DNA of 64,000 bases from Caprella mutica. Its lineage: Eukaryota > Arthropoda > Malacostraca > Amphipoda > Caprellidae. Positions 11,850-22,059 of the stretch are shown here, piece by piece (within the stretch, counting starts at the first letter, position 1; every line of letters begins with the position of its first letter). Below the pieces are notes generated by a model, which saw only the letters and a program-made list of their open reading frames with translations, searched no databases and was not told where the DNA came from. The stretch spans positions 344,240 through 408,239 of the forward strand of contig CANNZV010000270.1 of the NCBI GenBank assembly GCA_947561585.1, read 5' to 3'. The position numbers and the translations under genes were made by a program.

Positions 11850-13107
11850 CAGTAGAACTATTCTCTAATGAACCATCCTGATTAGTAGACTCCTCTCTAA
11901 TGAACCATCCAGATTAGTAGACTCCTCTCTAATGAACCATCCTGATTAGTAGACTCCTCTCTAATGAACCATCCAGATTAGTAGACTCCTCTCTAATAAA
12001 CCATCCAGATTAGTAGACTCCTCTCTAATGAACCATCCTGATTAGTAGACTCCTCTCTAATGAACCATCCAGATTAGTAGACTCCTCTCTAATGAACCAT
12101 CCTGATTAGTAGACTCCTCTATAATGAACCATCCTGATTAGTAGACTCCTCTATAATGAACCATCCTGATTAGTAGACTCCTCTATAATGAACCATCCTG
12201 ATTAGTAGACTCCTCTATAATGAACCATCCTGATTAGTAGACTCCTCTATAATGAACCATCCTGATTAGTAGACTCCTCTATAATGAACCATCCTGATTA
12301 GTAGACTCCTCTATAATGAACCATCCTGATTAGTAGACTCCTCTATAATGAACCATCCTGATTAGTAGACTCCTCTATAATGAACCATCCTGATTAGTAG
12401 ACTCCTCTATAATGAACCATCCTGATTAGTAGACTCCTCTCTAATGAACCATCCTGATTAGTAGACTCCTCTCTAATGAACCATCCTGATTAGTAGACTC
12501 CTCTATAATGAACCATCCTGATTAGTAGACTCCTCTATAATGAACCATCCTGATTAGTAGACTCCTCTCTAATGAACCATCCTGATTAGTAGAAGCCTAA
12601 TTTGTAAACGGCGAGACCAATAAAGGTTATATCAATTACAGAAAAACTCCTCTATAGTGAACACCTGTATAGTGAATCATAACGATTACAGGAATCCTGA
12701 TATGTAAATGTCGAAACTAATAAGTCATATCAAATACACATGATTAGTAGGCTCCTGTATAATGATCTAACCTCTCTAGTCTGCAGTGAACATATTTAGT
12801 TTAGTCTGCCACAATTAGCCATGAGTTTTCTATGCATATCTGTGTAGTAAATTGGTTATATTTCATGAAAGTAAATTCTACCAGTACAACTATTCTATAA
12901 TGAAGTCAGGTGTAGTGAACCATACTAATTAGTAGAGTCCTGAGAAATGAAGGACCCTGTATAATGAATTTATTTGAAAAAGAAAGAAAATATTCGGTTC
13001 AGTTTGCCCTGAAAAGGCCAGTTTTCTATTCATCTCATGAATCCTCTATAGAGAAGGAAACCCTCAATAGTGAACTAGTTGAAGTTCACTATACAGGAGT
13101 TCCACTG
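11850..13107. mobile_element. Pogo/Tc1-type MITE enlarged by an internal satellite
   Basis: The left end is TA then CAGTAGAACTATTCTCTAAT, and the right end is ACAGGAGTTCCACTG then TA. These are inverted versions of one terminal sequence (CAGTGGAACTCCTCTATAGTG in the second copy). CAGT-ending TIRs with TA duplications are typical of pogo and other Tc1/mariner-type elements. Outside the satellite, the interior (12640-13107) matches the copy at 20761-21120, including CATATTTAGTTTAGTCTGC and AAAAGGCCAGTTTTCTATTC. No transposase is present. Confidence 0.75.
11864..12592. repeat. 32-bp satellite derived from the MITE terminus, about 23 copies
   Basis: Unit is CTCCTCTATAATGAACCATC then CTGATTAGTAGA. 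The same 32 bp occurs once near the left end of the related element at 20761. Two variants (TCTAATGAACC and TATAATGAACC) form separate runs, and the middle is nearly uniform, showing recent homogenisation. Confidence 0.95.
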
Positions 13108-13339
13108 TATACCTTTACACCTGTACAAAAATATCGTGTTTGTTTATTAACCTTATTTCCTCTATGTTTCTATCATGCATTAATTAAAGAACAACATGTG
13201 CTATTTATTTAAGGTACTGCTTATTATTTATTTATCAACAAGCTACGTGCTTGTAGCTCTATTTGCTTATAACCTTGTAAACTCAACCAGCTGCTAGGAA
13301 CTAACTAGCATCTTCAGGTTAGGATTATCTGATGAACGT

Positions 13340-14052
13340 GATCTTCACTAGGAAGAGTCAGATCTTCACTAGGAAGAGTCAGATCTTCACTAGGAAGAGT
13401 TAGATCTTCACTAGGAAGAGTCAAATCTTCACTAGGAAGAACTAGATCTTCACTAGGAAGAGTCAGTTCTTCACTAGGAAGGGTCAGTTCTTCACTAGGA
13501 AGAGTTGGATCTTCACTAGGAAGAGTTGGATCTTCACTAGGAAGAGTTGGATCTTCACTAGGAAGAGTTAGAACTTCACTAGGAAGAATCGGTTCTTCAC
13601 TAGGAAGAGTCGGTTCTTCACTAGGAAGAGTCGGTTCTTCATTAGGAAGAGTCGGTTCTTCACTAGGAAGAGTCAGTTCTTCACTAGGAAGAGTCAGATC
13701 TTCACTAGGAAGAGTCAGTTCTTCACTAGGAAGAGTCAGTTCTTCACTAGGAAGAGTCAGTTCTTCACTAGGAAGAGTCAGTTCTTCACTAGGAAGAGTC
13801 AGTTCTTCACTAGGAAGAGTCAGATCTTCACTAGGAAGAGTCAGTTCTTCACTAGGAAGAGTCAGTTCTTCACTAGGAAGAGTCAGTTCTTCACTAGGAA
13901 GAGTCAGATCTTCACTAGGAAGAGTCAGATCTTCACTAGGAAGAGTCAGTTCTTCACTAGGAAGAGTCAGTTCTTCACTAGGAAGAGTCAGTTCTTCACT
14001 AGGAAGAGTCAGTTCTTCACTAGGAAGAGTCAGATCTTCACTAGGAAGAGTT
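13340..14052. repeat. 21-bp minisatellite, about 34 copies
   Basis: Unit AGTTCTTCACTAGGAAGAGT plus C, with a GATCTTCAC variant scattered through. The 21-bp period keeps long stretches open in some frames, but no start codon or splice context suggests a protein. Confidence 0.95.
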
Positions 14053-14690
14053 ATCCCTTCGTTAACACCTGTTAGCTCTTCACTCTTAATTACTTTGTAT
14101 AATAAAATTCACTTGAAAGTTAAAGGGACAGCAAACTTATCTAAAATATTAGAACTTTTCGTAAAAAAATGTTAGCAATATACATGTGAAAATTCATTCG
14201 TCTGAAATACAACGAACAACCAGAAATAATATTTTAAAAATATATAATCTCTATTCATAATCTGCATATAGTACAAAAAAATGTATATCATATGCATATA
14301 TAACTAACATGTTTACCGCACCCGCAAGAATGGCGCTGCGATCTCACTGTTTACATAATCAGCTGGCAATTTTAACTAAGGTTTATACGATAACTGTACT
14401 CGAGACAAAATACATGTCAATGATTAAAATTAACTATTAAATATTATATCAAATTTAGTTTAATTTAAAGTAAACTAGAACGTGAATAAAAACATACAAA
14501 CAAACAGTGCAAAGTTATCGATATCTTGCGCATGCGTTCTGTTTTTTTATTTATTTAATTTTAAAAGTGAAATGCCTTTTTTTTCCTTCAATAATGAATG
14601 TCCCTCAATCGATCTATCAACAAGAGAGAAATAGTTTGTCAAAAGTTTATTGTCCCTTAAATTTATATATAGTGTAACTTGCCCAATATA

Positions 14691-14823
14691 GGGAAAGATC
14701 TGAATTATCGGTCGGTTCTACTACTACATCTTTGGTCTCATAAGGAAAACAATATAAAAATTGTTATTGTTTTTTCTTATATGACCGAAGATGTAGTACC
14801 GACCGATAATTCTTAACTTACCC
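14691..14823. mobile_element. MITE-1 copy
   Basis: TA then GGGAAAGATCTGAATTATCG on the left; CCGATAATTCTTAACTTACC on the right, then TA. Short loop. Confidence 0.85.
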
Positions 14824-14891
14824 TAATTACAATATCCTTTTTTACTAATACTAAAATAATTGATAAATAAAACAAACTTATAATCCGTGAC

Positions 14892-14897
14892 TTTATT
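14892..14897 (-). terminator. Poly(A) signal AATAAA for the Gly/Tyr/Met peptide gene
   Basis: AATAAA on the minus strand lies about 10 nt after the TGA of the ORF at 14908-15093, close enough to form the 3' end of the transcript. Confidence 0.5.
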
Positions 14898-14907
14898 TTT
14901 GTTGTCA

Positions 14908-15093
14908 TCACCAGTATCTACCGAACATACCGGGATATCCCATTCCGGGCAGAGATCTGAAACCTCCCCCGTACATCCCGTAGCCAAAAGAACCGGTCAT
15001 GCTGCCCATTCCGTAGCCACCGTACATGCCGTAACCTGCTCCCATTCCGTAACCGTACATTCCGGGTAAACTTCCCATCCCGTATGGAAACAT
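14908..15093 (-). CDS. Small Gly/Tyr/Met-rich peptide (61 aa), intronic and antisense to its host gene
   Basis: A short ORF from a true ATG to TGA, with an AAAAAG context before the ATG and an AATAAA poly(A) signal just after the stop. Its composition is extreme: Gly, Met and Tyr dominate, arranged as imperfect GYGM/GMYG repeats (MYGYGMGAGYGMYGGYGMG). It contains no Cys or Lys, and ends in FGRYW. Synonymous codon variety (GGA, GGC, GGT, GGG) argues against a simple nucleotide repeat, which supports selection on the protein. No signal peptide is visible within these 61 residues; an upstream exon could supply one, although an in-frame stop lies a short way upstream. Gly/Tyr-rich short proteins occur among structural, cuticular and antimicrobial peptides. 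I cannot name a family. Confidence 0.5.
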   Translation of the reverse strand: MFPYGMGSLPGMYGYGMGAGYGMYGGYGMGSMTGSFGYGMYGGGFRSLPGMGYPGMFGRYW

Positions 15094-15904
15094 CTTTTTG
15101 TTGCTAGAGTACTTTTCCTTTTTACTTCAAATCTCTCTCTTTATTCCTTGTTTTGCTTTCCTTTATTTGTTTTTCTTTTTGGACTCCTTCCTTTTTTTTC
15201 CAACCTAAATTTTTTGGGTAATTTTTCTTTTAAGTTCAAAATCAGTTTTCTTATTTCGAATATTTTGTGTCTGTGACAATTTTCGAAATTTAGCGCAAAT
15301 GCCATTAATTGTATGGCAATGGTTTGTAAATTGGATACCGAAGTTATTAACATGAGACTCGTATTGGAAAATATTCTAATTTACATTTCCAAATTTCCTA
15401 TTTAACTTCCGAAAATGAATATTGGGATTTTATTTTCTGTTATTAAATTTATATTTGTATCAGTGCCGTTAAAAAATATTATATTTAATATTTCAATTTT
15501 ATCGACACTGATAAATGTTTAATTTATGTAATAATTCTGACTATTAAAATAATACATTATCACTACCTAATCAAACTTTTCCTAGTCTGTTTATATATGA
15601 ATGCAATCAGCATATTTAATTAATGCAATATGATATAATATTTGTTTATCTAAATAATGATTATTAAAGAAAGTTAATTGTTATTGATTTTGAAAAAAAA
15701 AGCCATCTAGTGCTAAATAGATCAAGTTTTTCGTGAGTCTTCTTGGATTCCCATAAAACGTTATTCAAAAAACGTTTATTTATATTTTAGTGTAATTTTC
15801 TTAATAATAATTCTAGATATAGTTTGTTAGTTAATAAAATGTGCACATTTCTTTAATTATATTAACTATTGCTTATTCATGGATTTAATTATAACGTTTA
15901 CTAA
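15094..15904. other. Region upstream of the small peptide gene
   Basis: Contains a Lys-rich minus-strand open frame (15141-15353, 70 codons, ending KGKQNKE). It could be 5' leader or chance; codon content is A-rich like the surrounding DNA. No promoter motif stands out. Confidence 0.3.
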
Positions 15905-15990
15905 AGTTATTGAAGAGAAGGGGGTAGCGTCCCTTGGGCCCCGAACTGTTTTAATTTGGATTATGGATTGTTTTTTTTTCACTTTTACCA
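15905..15990. repeat. Dispersed retroposon-like repeat, head segment, copy 2
   Basis: Matches 4700-4790 closely (GTCCCTTGGGCCCCGAACTG, then GGATTATGGATTGT). It is directly followed by the 17-bp tandem array. A more distant relative is at 16741-16900 (ATTATGGATTATGTA, then CACCTCTTCATTTTCCTCTT, which also matches 5010-5030). Confidence 0.55.
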
Positions 15991-16000
15991 TGTTTTTTAC

Positions 16001-16391
16001 CCTATCGGCTATTGTGTCCTATCGGCTACTGTGTCCTGTCGGTTACTGTGTCCTGTCGGCTACTGTGTCCTATCGGTTACTGTGTCCTATCGGCTACTGT
16101 GCCCTATCGGGTACTGTGCCCTATCGGGTACTGTGCCCTATCGGGTACTGTGCCCTATCGGCTACTGTGTCCTATCGGGTACTGTGCCCTATCGGCTACT
16201 GTGCCCTATCGGGTACTGTGTCCTATCGGCTACTGTGTCCTATCGGGTACTGTGCCCTATCGGTTACTGTGCCCTATCGGCTACTGTTTCCTATCGATTA
16301 CTGTTTCCTATCGATTACTGTTTCCTATCGATTACTGTGTCCTATCGGCTACTGTGTCCTATCGTCTACCTTGTCCTACCGACTATTGTGT
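16001..16391. repeat. 17-bp minisatellite, about 22 copies
   Basis: Unit CTATCGGCTACTGTGTC with GGGTACTGTGCC variants. The period is not a multiple of three and the unit has no stop, so all three + frames stay open. The resulting SYRLLCP-type peptides are repeat artefacts. Confidence 0.95.
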
Positions 16392-17012
16392 ATTCATCCT
16401 ATTAGTTTTACCTGGCAATTTGTGCCATATCCTGACTAAAGGCTGGGCGTAGTTGTCTGTCCATATCCTCTCCTTGCCCTAAGATGCCCCAAGGGCGTAA
16501 ACAAACCCTATAAAATGCTAAAAAGCCTTGTGATTAGGATAATACGATAGGCGTGAGAGCTCACTGGAACAATGCCTTCTGTAGTGTGCCAAGAGGCATG
16601 ACCGAATCATACATGAAAAACGTTCCAATAGATTTTTTCGAATGAGTTGAGCTGATTTGGATTAATCGAAACAAATTCTTTAGCTTATTTTACCAGCATT
16701 AAATATGACAATGAAATAATTATAATTTTTATTATAGATAGAGAGGATTGAAACTGTTATATTATGGATTATGTATTTTTTTTATCTATTTCCCATATTT
16801 AACATGCGGTTTCAGAGCCACATTTAATGTCACCTCTTCATTTTCCTCTTTGCTCTGTTCAGTTCAAGTTGTTTCTCCCTTCTTTTCTTATTGTAGTTAT
16901 TATTGCTGCATCCACGCACTAGTACTTGTTTTCCTTTAAACGTTAGCAATAGCATGACCTGTATTTCTACTCCTAGTGTAACAAATCCTATATTAATTAA
17001 CAATATCAACTA

Positions 17013-17132
17013 GGGTAAGTTCCCAGTTATCGTTCAGTTCTACGTTTTCAATGATGCATTTTTTTTAGTTTTCCTTATTCTAATTCGTATCCATGGTACC
17101 AGCAGGTATCATGGATACCAATTAAAGTTAAA
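17013..17132. mobile_element. MITE-1 copy, right arm lost
   Basis: Left end TA then GGGTAAGTTCCCAGTTATCG, then the TATCCATGGTACC/GGTATCATGGATA central palindrome. The right arm is replaced by unrelated sequence. Confidence 0.7.
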
Positions 17133-17206
17133 GGCATGATCGGAAACATTCAATGCTTTTCTGAAGCTACCTTGCGAAAAGGCTGCTGTGGCTTTCGGCC
17201 AGGATA

Positions 17207-17445
17207 CACTGAGAAAAAAATACGAGTCAAATTGACTCAAAATTTGAGTTTTCAGTTTGTCCCAAAACCGGGTCAAAAATGTGAGTCAATTTGACTCATC
17301 TTAACATTTCACTCAAAAACAAGAGTCATATTGACTCCTAATTCATAGTCAGATTGATTCAGGTATAATCAATCAAGAAAATATTGGAGTTTTGCAAACC
17401 TGACTCAAGCTATGAGTCAGGTTGACTCGCAATTTTTTCTCAGTG
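17207..17445. mobile_element. MITE-3, TA-flanked, packed with TGASTCA sites
   Basis: Left end is TA then CACTGAGAAAAAAATACGAG and right end CAATTTTTTCTCAGTG then TA. The body contains repeated GAGTCAA/TTGACTC half-palindromes. Exact TGACTCA or TGAGTCA heptamers, the AP-1 consensus, start at 17233, 17282, 17292, 17401 and 17413. Non-coding. Its right end stops 8-9 bp before the tRNA gene. Confidence 0.75.
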
Positions 17446-17454
17446 TAGCCATGT

Positions 17455-17527
17455 GACCGTGTGGCCTAATGGATAAGGCGTCGGACTTCGGATCCGAAGA
17501 TTGCAGGTTCGAGTCCTGTCACGGTCG
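17455..17527 (+). tRNA. tRNA-Arg (anticodon TCG)
   Basis: A complete cloverleaf of 73 nt. The acceptor stem GACCGTG pairs perfectly with CACGGTC, followed by discriminator G. The D arm is GCC/GGC. The anticodon stem TCGGA/TCCGA encloses loop CTTCGGA, giving anticodon TCG (reads CGA, Arg). The T arm GCAGG/CCTGT encloses loop TTCGAGT. The A box (TGGCCTAATGG) and B box (GGTTCGAGTCC) are intact, and no intron or encoded CCA is present. It lies within the 14-kb intron of the membrane-protein gene, on the same strand, and a transposon ends 8-9 bp upstream. Confidence 0.97.
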
Positions 17528-17533
17528 GAAAAA

Positions 17534-17538
17534 TTTTT
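17534..17538 (+). terminator. Pol III T-run terminator
   Basis: TTTTT begins 7 nt after the tRNA discriminator base. Confidence 0.7.
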
Positions 17539-17610
17539 CCGATTTTAAAATTTCAGTATTGAATCACAGTAATCTTCTATTTTATATTATGTTTTAAACA
17601 TTTGATATAA

Positions 17611-17638
17611 TGCAGGTTCGAGTCCTGGCACGATCGGG
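17611..17638 (+). pseudogene. Duplicated 3' half of the tRNA-Arg
   Basis: TGCAGGTTCGAGTCCTGGCA then CGATCGGG repeats the T arm and 3' acceptor strand of the tRNA with two or three changes. The flanks after each (GTTTTAAACATTTGA, GTTTTAAATATTTAA) also resemble each other, so a tandem duplication of roughly 120 bp produced it. It keeps a B box but no 5' half. Confidence 0.8.
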
Positions 17639-18034
17639 AATTTTATTTTTTATTTTTGTTTCTTCACGTTTGATTTAAAACATCAGTATTTCATAAACTT
17701 TAATATTAGTATGTTTTAAATATTTAATGTAGCCAAATAAAAAAATGCTTTTTTAAAATGATTAGTAGTAAACATTAAAGCTGCATAAATAGAATATTAG
17801 AACTAAAATGTCTTTCAAATATGTTAGACAATACAGTTAGTTATTAACACTCCAATGGCATCGTACAAATAATATAACATTCTCTTGTAGCTACTATGAG
17901 AGAATCAGAATATGCTAAAATTCTAAATACATTTCTGGGTTTGAGTCTATTATGTATTCAGTAGAGCCTAACTAGGAACTCACCCTGTATGATCAGCTCA
18001 ATTTATTAATATACTTTTATTTATGAAAAATTAG

Positions 18035-18252
18035 AAAATTGGCCAATCACAACTTTTAAATTCCGTATTTTCTAAATTTCAGCCTATAACAACCTCTAAT
18101 TTCTAAATTTTAACCTATCACAACCTCTAAATTCTTCATTTTCTAAATTTCAGCCTATAACAACCTCTATTTTCATTAATTTCTAAATTTTAACCAATCA
18201 CAACCTCTAAATTCCTCATTTTCTGAATTTTAGCCAATCACAACCTCTAAGT
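18035..18252. repeat. Imperfect 40-bp tandem repeat
   Basis: About five copies marked by CAACCTCTAAATT and TTTCTAAATTT, with AGCCTATAA or AACCAATCA between. Confidence 0.75.
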
Positions 18253-18381
18253 TTATTCGCATTTACCATTCCCTAACTTCTATATTCCTACTGCTAGGAG
18301 AAACGTTACGACAACATTCCATACCACTTTTTCACTCATCTTTCCTGTGTTCAATTTACAAGGTAGCGATAAATCTCATTA

Positions 18382-19852
18382 CGAGAGACACAGGTACTGC
18401 TACACGCGGATAGTAACTTTTACACGGACACGAGACACATGTATTGCTACACGCGGATAGTAACTTATTACACGAGACACAGGTACTGCTACACGCGGAT
18501 AGTAACTTATTACACGAGACACAGGTACTACTACACGCGGATAGTAACTTATTACAGGAGACACAGGTACTGCTACACGCGGATAGTAACTTATTACAGG
18601 AGACACAGGTACTGCTACACGCGGATAGTAACTTATTACACGAGACACAGGTACTGCTACACGCGGATAGTAACTTATTACACGAGACACAGGTACTACT
18701 ACACGCGGATAGTAACTTATTACAGGAGACACAGGTACTACTACACGCGGATAGTAACTTATTACAGGAGACACAGGTACTGCTACACGCGGATAGTAAC
18801 TTATTACAGGAGACACAGGTACTACTACACGCGGATAGTAACTTATTACAGGAGACACAGGTACTGCTACACGCGGATAGTAACTTATTACAGGAGACAC
18901 ATGTATTGCTACACGCGGATAGTAACTTATTACAGGAGACACAGGTACTGCTACACGCGGATAGTAACTTATTACAGGAGACACATGTATTGCTACACGC
19001 AGATAGTAACTTACTACAGGAGACACAGGTACTGCTACACGCGGATAGTAACTTGTTACACGGACACGAGACACAGGTACGGCTACACGCGGATAGTAAC
19101 TTATTACACGGACACGAGACTCAGGTACGGCTACACGCGGATAGTAACTTATTACACGGACACGAGACACAGGTACTGCTACACGCGGATAGTAACTTAT
19201 TACAGGAGGCACATGTACTGCTACACGCGGATAGTAACTTATTACACGGACACGAGACACAGGTACTGCTACACGCGGATAGTAACTTATTACAGGAGGC
19301 ACATGTACTGCTACACGCGGATAGTAACTTATTACACGGACACGAGACACAGGTACGGCTACACGCGGATAGTAACTTATTACACGGACACGAGACACAG
19401 GTACTGCTACACGCGGATAGTAACTTATTACACGGACACGAGACACAGGTACGGCTACACGCGGATAGTAACTTATTACACGGACACGAGACACAGGTAC
19501 GGCTACACGCGGATAGTAACTTATTACACGGACACGAGACACAGGTACGGCTACACGCGGATAGTAACTTATTACACGGACACGAGACACAGGTACTGCT
19601 ACACGCGGATAGTAACTTATTACAGGAGGCACATGTACTGCTACACGCGGATAGTAACTTATTACACGGACGCGAGACACAGGTACGGCTACACGCGGAT
19701 AGTAACTTATTACACGGACACGAGACACAGGTACTGCTACACGCGGATAGTAACTTATTACACGGACACGAGACACAGGTACTGCTACACGCGGATAGTA
19801 ACTTATTACAGGAGGCACATGTACTGCTACACGGGATAGTAACTTATTACAC
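18382..19852. repeat. 42/48-bp minisatellite with higher-order pattern
   Basis: Two unit lengths are interleaved. A 42-bp form is built on CTACACGCGGATAGTAACTT then ATTACAGGAGACACAGGTA, and a 48-bp form has CACGGACACGAGACACAGG. The left half is mostly 42-mers; the right half alternates 48-mers with a GGAGGCACATG variant of the 42-mer. Both periods are multiples of three, so several frames on both strands remain open for about 1.5 kb. The array is GC-richer than its surroundings. Confidence 0.95.
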
Positions 19853-20758
19853 CAGAATGGTAACCCTTGACTTGAAGTCCCACATCCATTCATATCCTTC
19901 AAAAGGGTGTGCTTCTACCCCGTGAGATCACTAATTAAACTCTGATTACCATCAGGCGGAAAACCTAAAGATAATTTAACGATAAATAGTAGGTAAAAAG
20001 TCTCCAGATGCGAATCAAACTATACAGGCTACTTCCTCACTCAGGACTCTACATTCACTACACAGGACTTCATTATAGAAGAGTTCTACTGTAGAATCTC
20101 CTGGAGATAACACTCATATACCTATTAGCAATCTAACCGTTGATTTAAAGCCTCTATAATCAATTGATAGCTCTAGCCCAATTACCGATGTTGGTGAGAG
20201 GAGATCGTGATACGTTTGGCCCGTATCTCACACGTTGATCTGCCCTGTGTCCCGGCAAATACCAACTACAACACTACAATGGGTAATTCACAATTTAAAC
20301 GGTGTCTGAAGGAAGAGTTTACTAGGTCACTATCTTTGAGATTGGTCTATCATGAATTCTACATATTGGTTTGCATAGATATACGTAGTTAATGATTTCT
20401 GGGTAACCATGTCCCAATATTGGGACAATGTTGTCTAGAGGAACATTTCTGTGGATTAAAATCTTATTATAAATAAAGTGATAGCTTAAGCTTTATATGC
20501 TTTTTAATTAAATTTCGAAAAGTAAATAAAATCAATACGAGTCATGAGATTAATTATCCAAAACCTGCTATACACCCCCCCCCCCCCTCTCTCTGCACTA
20601 ATAATTCATATATATAATATACATCCGCTGTTGATATATATTTTAAAATGTTCATTATATCCATTTCAACTTTTTACCAATTAGTCTTAAACAAAAAGCA
20701 TGGGATGTTGATGTACCAGCAATTACAGAACACGGTGGCTGTTAACTAGGGGTGGTTA
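19853..20758. other. Intronic stretch, nothing recognised
   Basis: Unique-looking sequence. A short + strand open frame at 20207-20392 has no supporting context. A C-run lies near 20575-20587. Confidence 0.35.
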
Positions 20759-20760
20759 TA

Positions 20761-21120
20761 CAGTGGAACTCCTCTATAGTGAATCATCCTGATTAGTAGA
20801 CTCCTGTATAGTGAACTTACCTCTATAGTGAACATATTTAGTTTAGTCTGCAACAAATGACTATAGTTTTCTATATAGTAAGTTAGTTATATTTCATGAA
20901 AGAAAAGTTCTACCAGTGCAACTCCTCTATAATGAAGTCATGTGTAGTGAACCATCCTGATTCGTAGAGTCATGAGAAATGAAATGCCCTATATAATGAA
21001 TTAATTTAAAATATTTAGTATAGTCTACCATTAAAAGGCCAGTTTTCTATTCATCTCTTATATTCTCTATAGTAAACTCTTATAGTGAATTAGTTGGAGT
21101 TCACTATAGAGGAGTACCAT
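20761..21120. mobile_element. Pogo/Tc1-type MITE, compact copy
   Basis: Left end TA then CAGTGGAACTCCTCTATAGT. The right end is a diverged complement (TTCACTATAGAGGAGTACCA). Internal sequence matches 12770-13100. It has one copy of the 32-bp motif that forms the satellite at 11864-12592. Confidence 0.75.
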
Positions 21121-21302
21121 CAGTTACCGAACACTGTGGGTGTTACCTGGGGTGGTTATAATGCTCTACCCCCGGGACATGCGGTCTGCAGATGGTAGTA
21201 CCTCCTGAGAAACAAACCTGCTGCTTTTTGCTCCCCTATCCAAATTGCTGTAAGGATACTCTTGAACATCACTGTACTCGTACAGTTAGTCAACTTTAAA
21301 CA

Positions 21303-21443
21303 GGGTAAGTTCTGAATCATTGCACGGTTGCATGTATTCGATCACATAATTGTATGTAATAATTTATTCAATTTTTATTATTTGATACTTTTTAATATAT
21401 GATCGAAGACGTGGAACCGTCCGATAATTAGGAACTGACGTTA
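21303..21443. mobile_element. MITE-1 copy, diverged
   Basis: Left GGGTAAGTTCTGAATCATTG; right CCGATAATTAGGAACTGACG. Family ends are recognisable but eroded. Confidence 0.65.
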
Positions 21444-21699
21444 CTATAATTAAACATATATCACTTTAAATGATGTACTTTCACTGGATTTTAAATTCAT
21501 TGAAATTTTCTAATATTACCTACCTACCCATTATTTTTATTACCAATACAGCCTATGAATCATCGAGTAGTTTACGCCTTTCTTTCTCACTGTCTGTTTT
21601 CTAAACCAGTTTGCGTAGAAAACGAAATAGTTAGGATTTTTACCTGTTGAGTAAGTCAGCCTTTTTTAGAGTGAAAAGTGAGAAGAAGCATCATAACTA

Positions 21700-21851
21700 G
21701 GGTTGTGACAATAGGCTTTTTAAATTTATCCTAAAAATATTATAGACGGAGAGAATTAAAGAGTATTGAATCGTTCTACATCAGCGGTATATAGTATTGT
21801 ATACCATTTAAGATATAACTATGATTACAAAAGCATATTGTCGCAACCTTA
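21700..21851. mobile_element. MITE-2 copy
   Basis: TAGGGTTGTGACAATAGGCT at the left and AAAAGCATATTGTCGCAACC then TTA at the right. Shares an inner block (TATTATAGACGGAGAGAATT) with copies at 24111 and 25571. Confidence 0.75.
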
Positions 21852-21894
21852 ATCATTACTTGTTACTATTACTCAACATATTCAACTAAAACTA

Positions 21895-22059
21895 AGGTAA
21901 GTTACGAATTATCGGTCAGCACTACATCTTCGGTCATATAAAATAAAACAATATAAAAGTTATTATTATTAGATAGCACTGTGTAATAATAATATTTTTT
22001 TTTTGTTTTTTCTTATATCAGCGAAGATGTAGCTCTGACCGATAATTCGTAACTAACCC
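21895..22059. mobile_element. MITE-1 copy
   Basis: Left AGGTAAGTTACGAATTATCG; right CCGATAATTCGTAACTAACC then C and TA. Confidence 0.8.

Noticed and set aside
15879..16452. Three overlapping + strand open frames of 146-186 codons
   Set aside because: All are readings of the 17-bp tandem array in its three frames.
18400..19925. Open frames of 466-500 codons on both strands
   Set aside because: They lie wholly in the 42/48-bp minisatellite. Unit lengths divisible by three and lack of stops explain them; the peptides are pure repeats without domain features.
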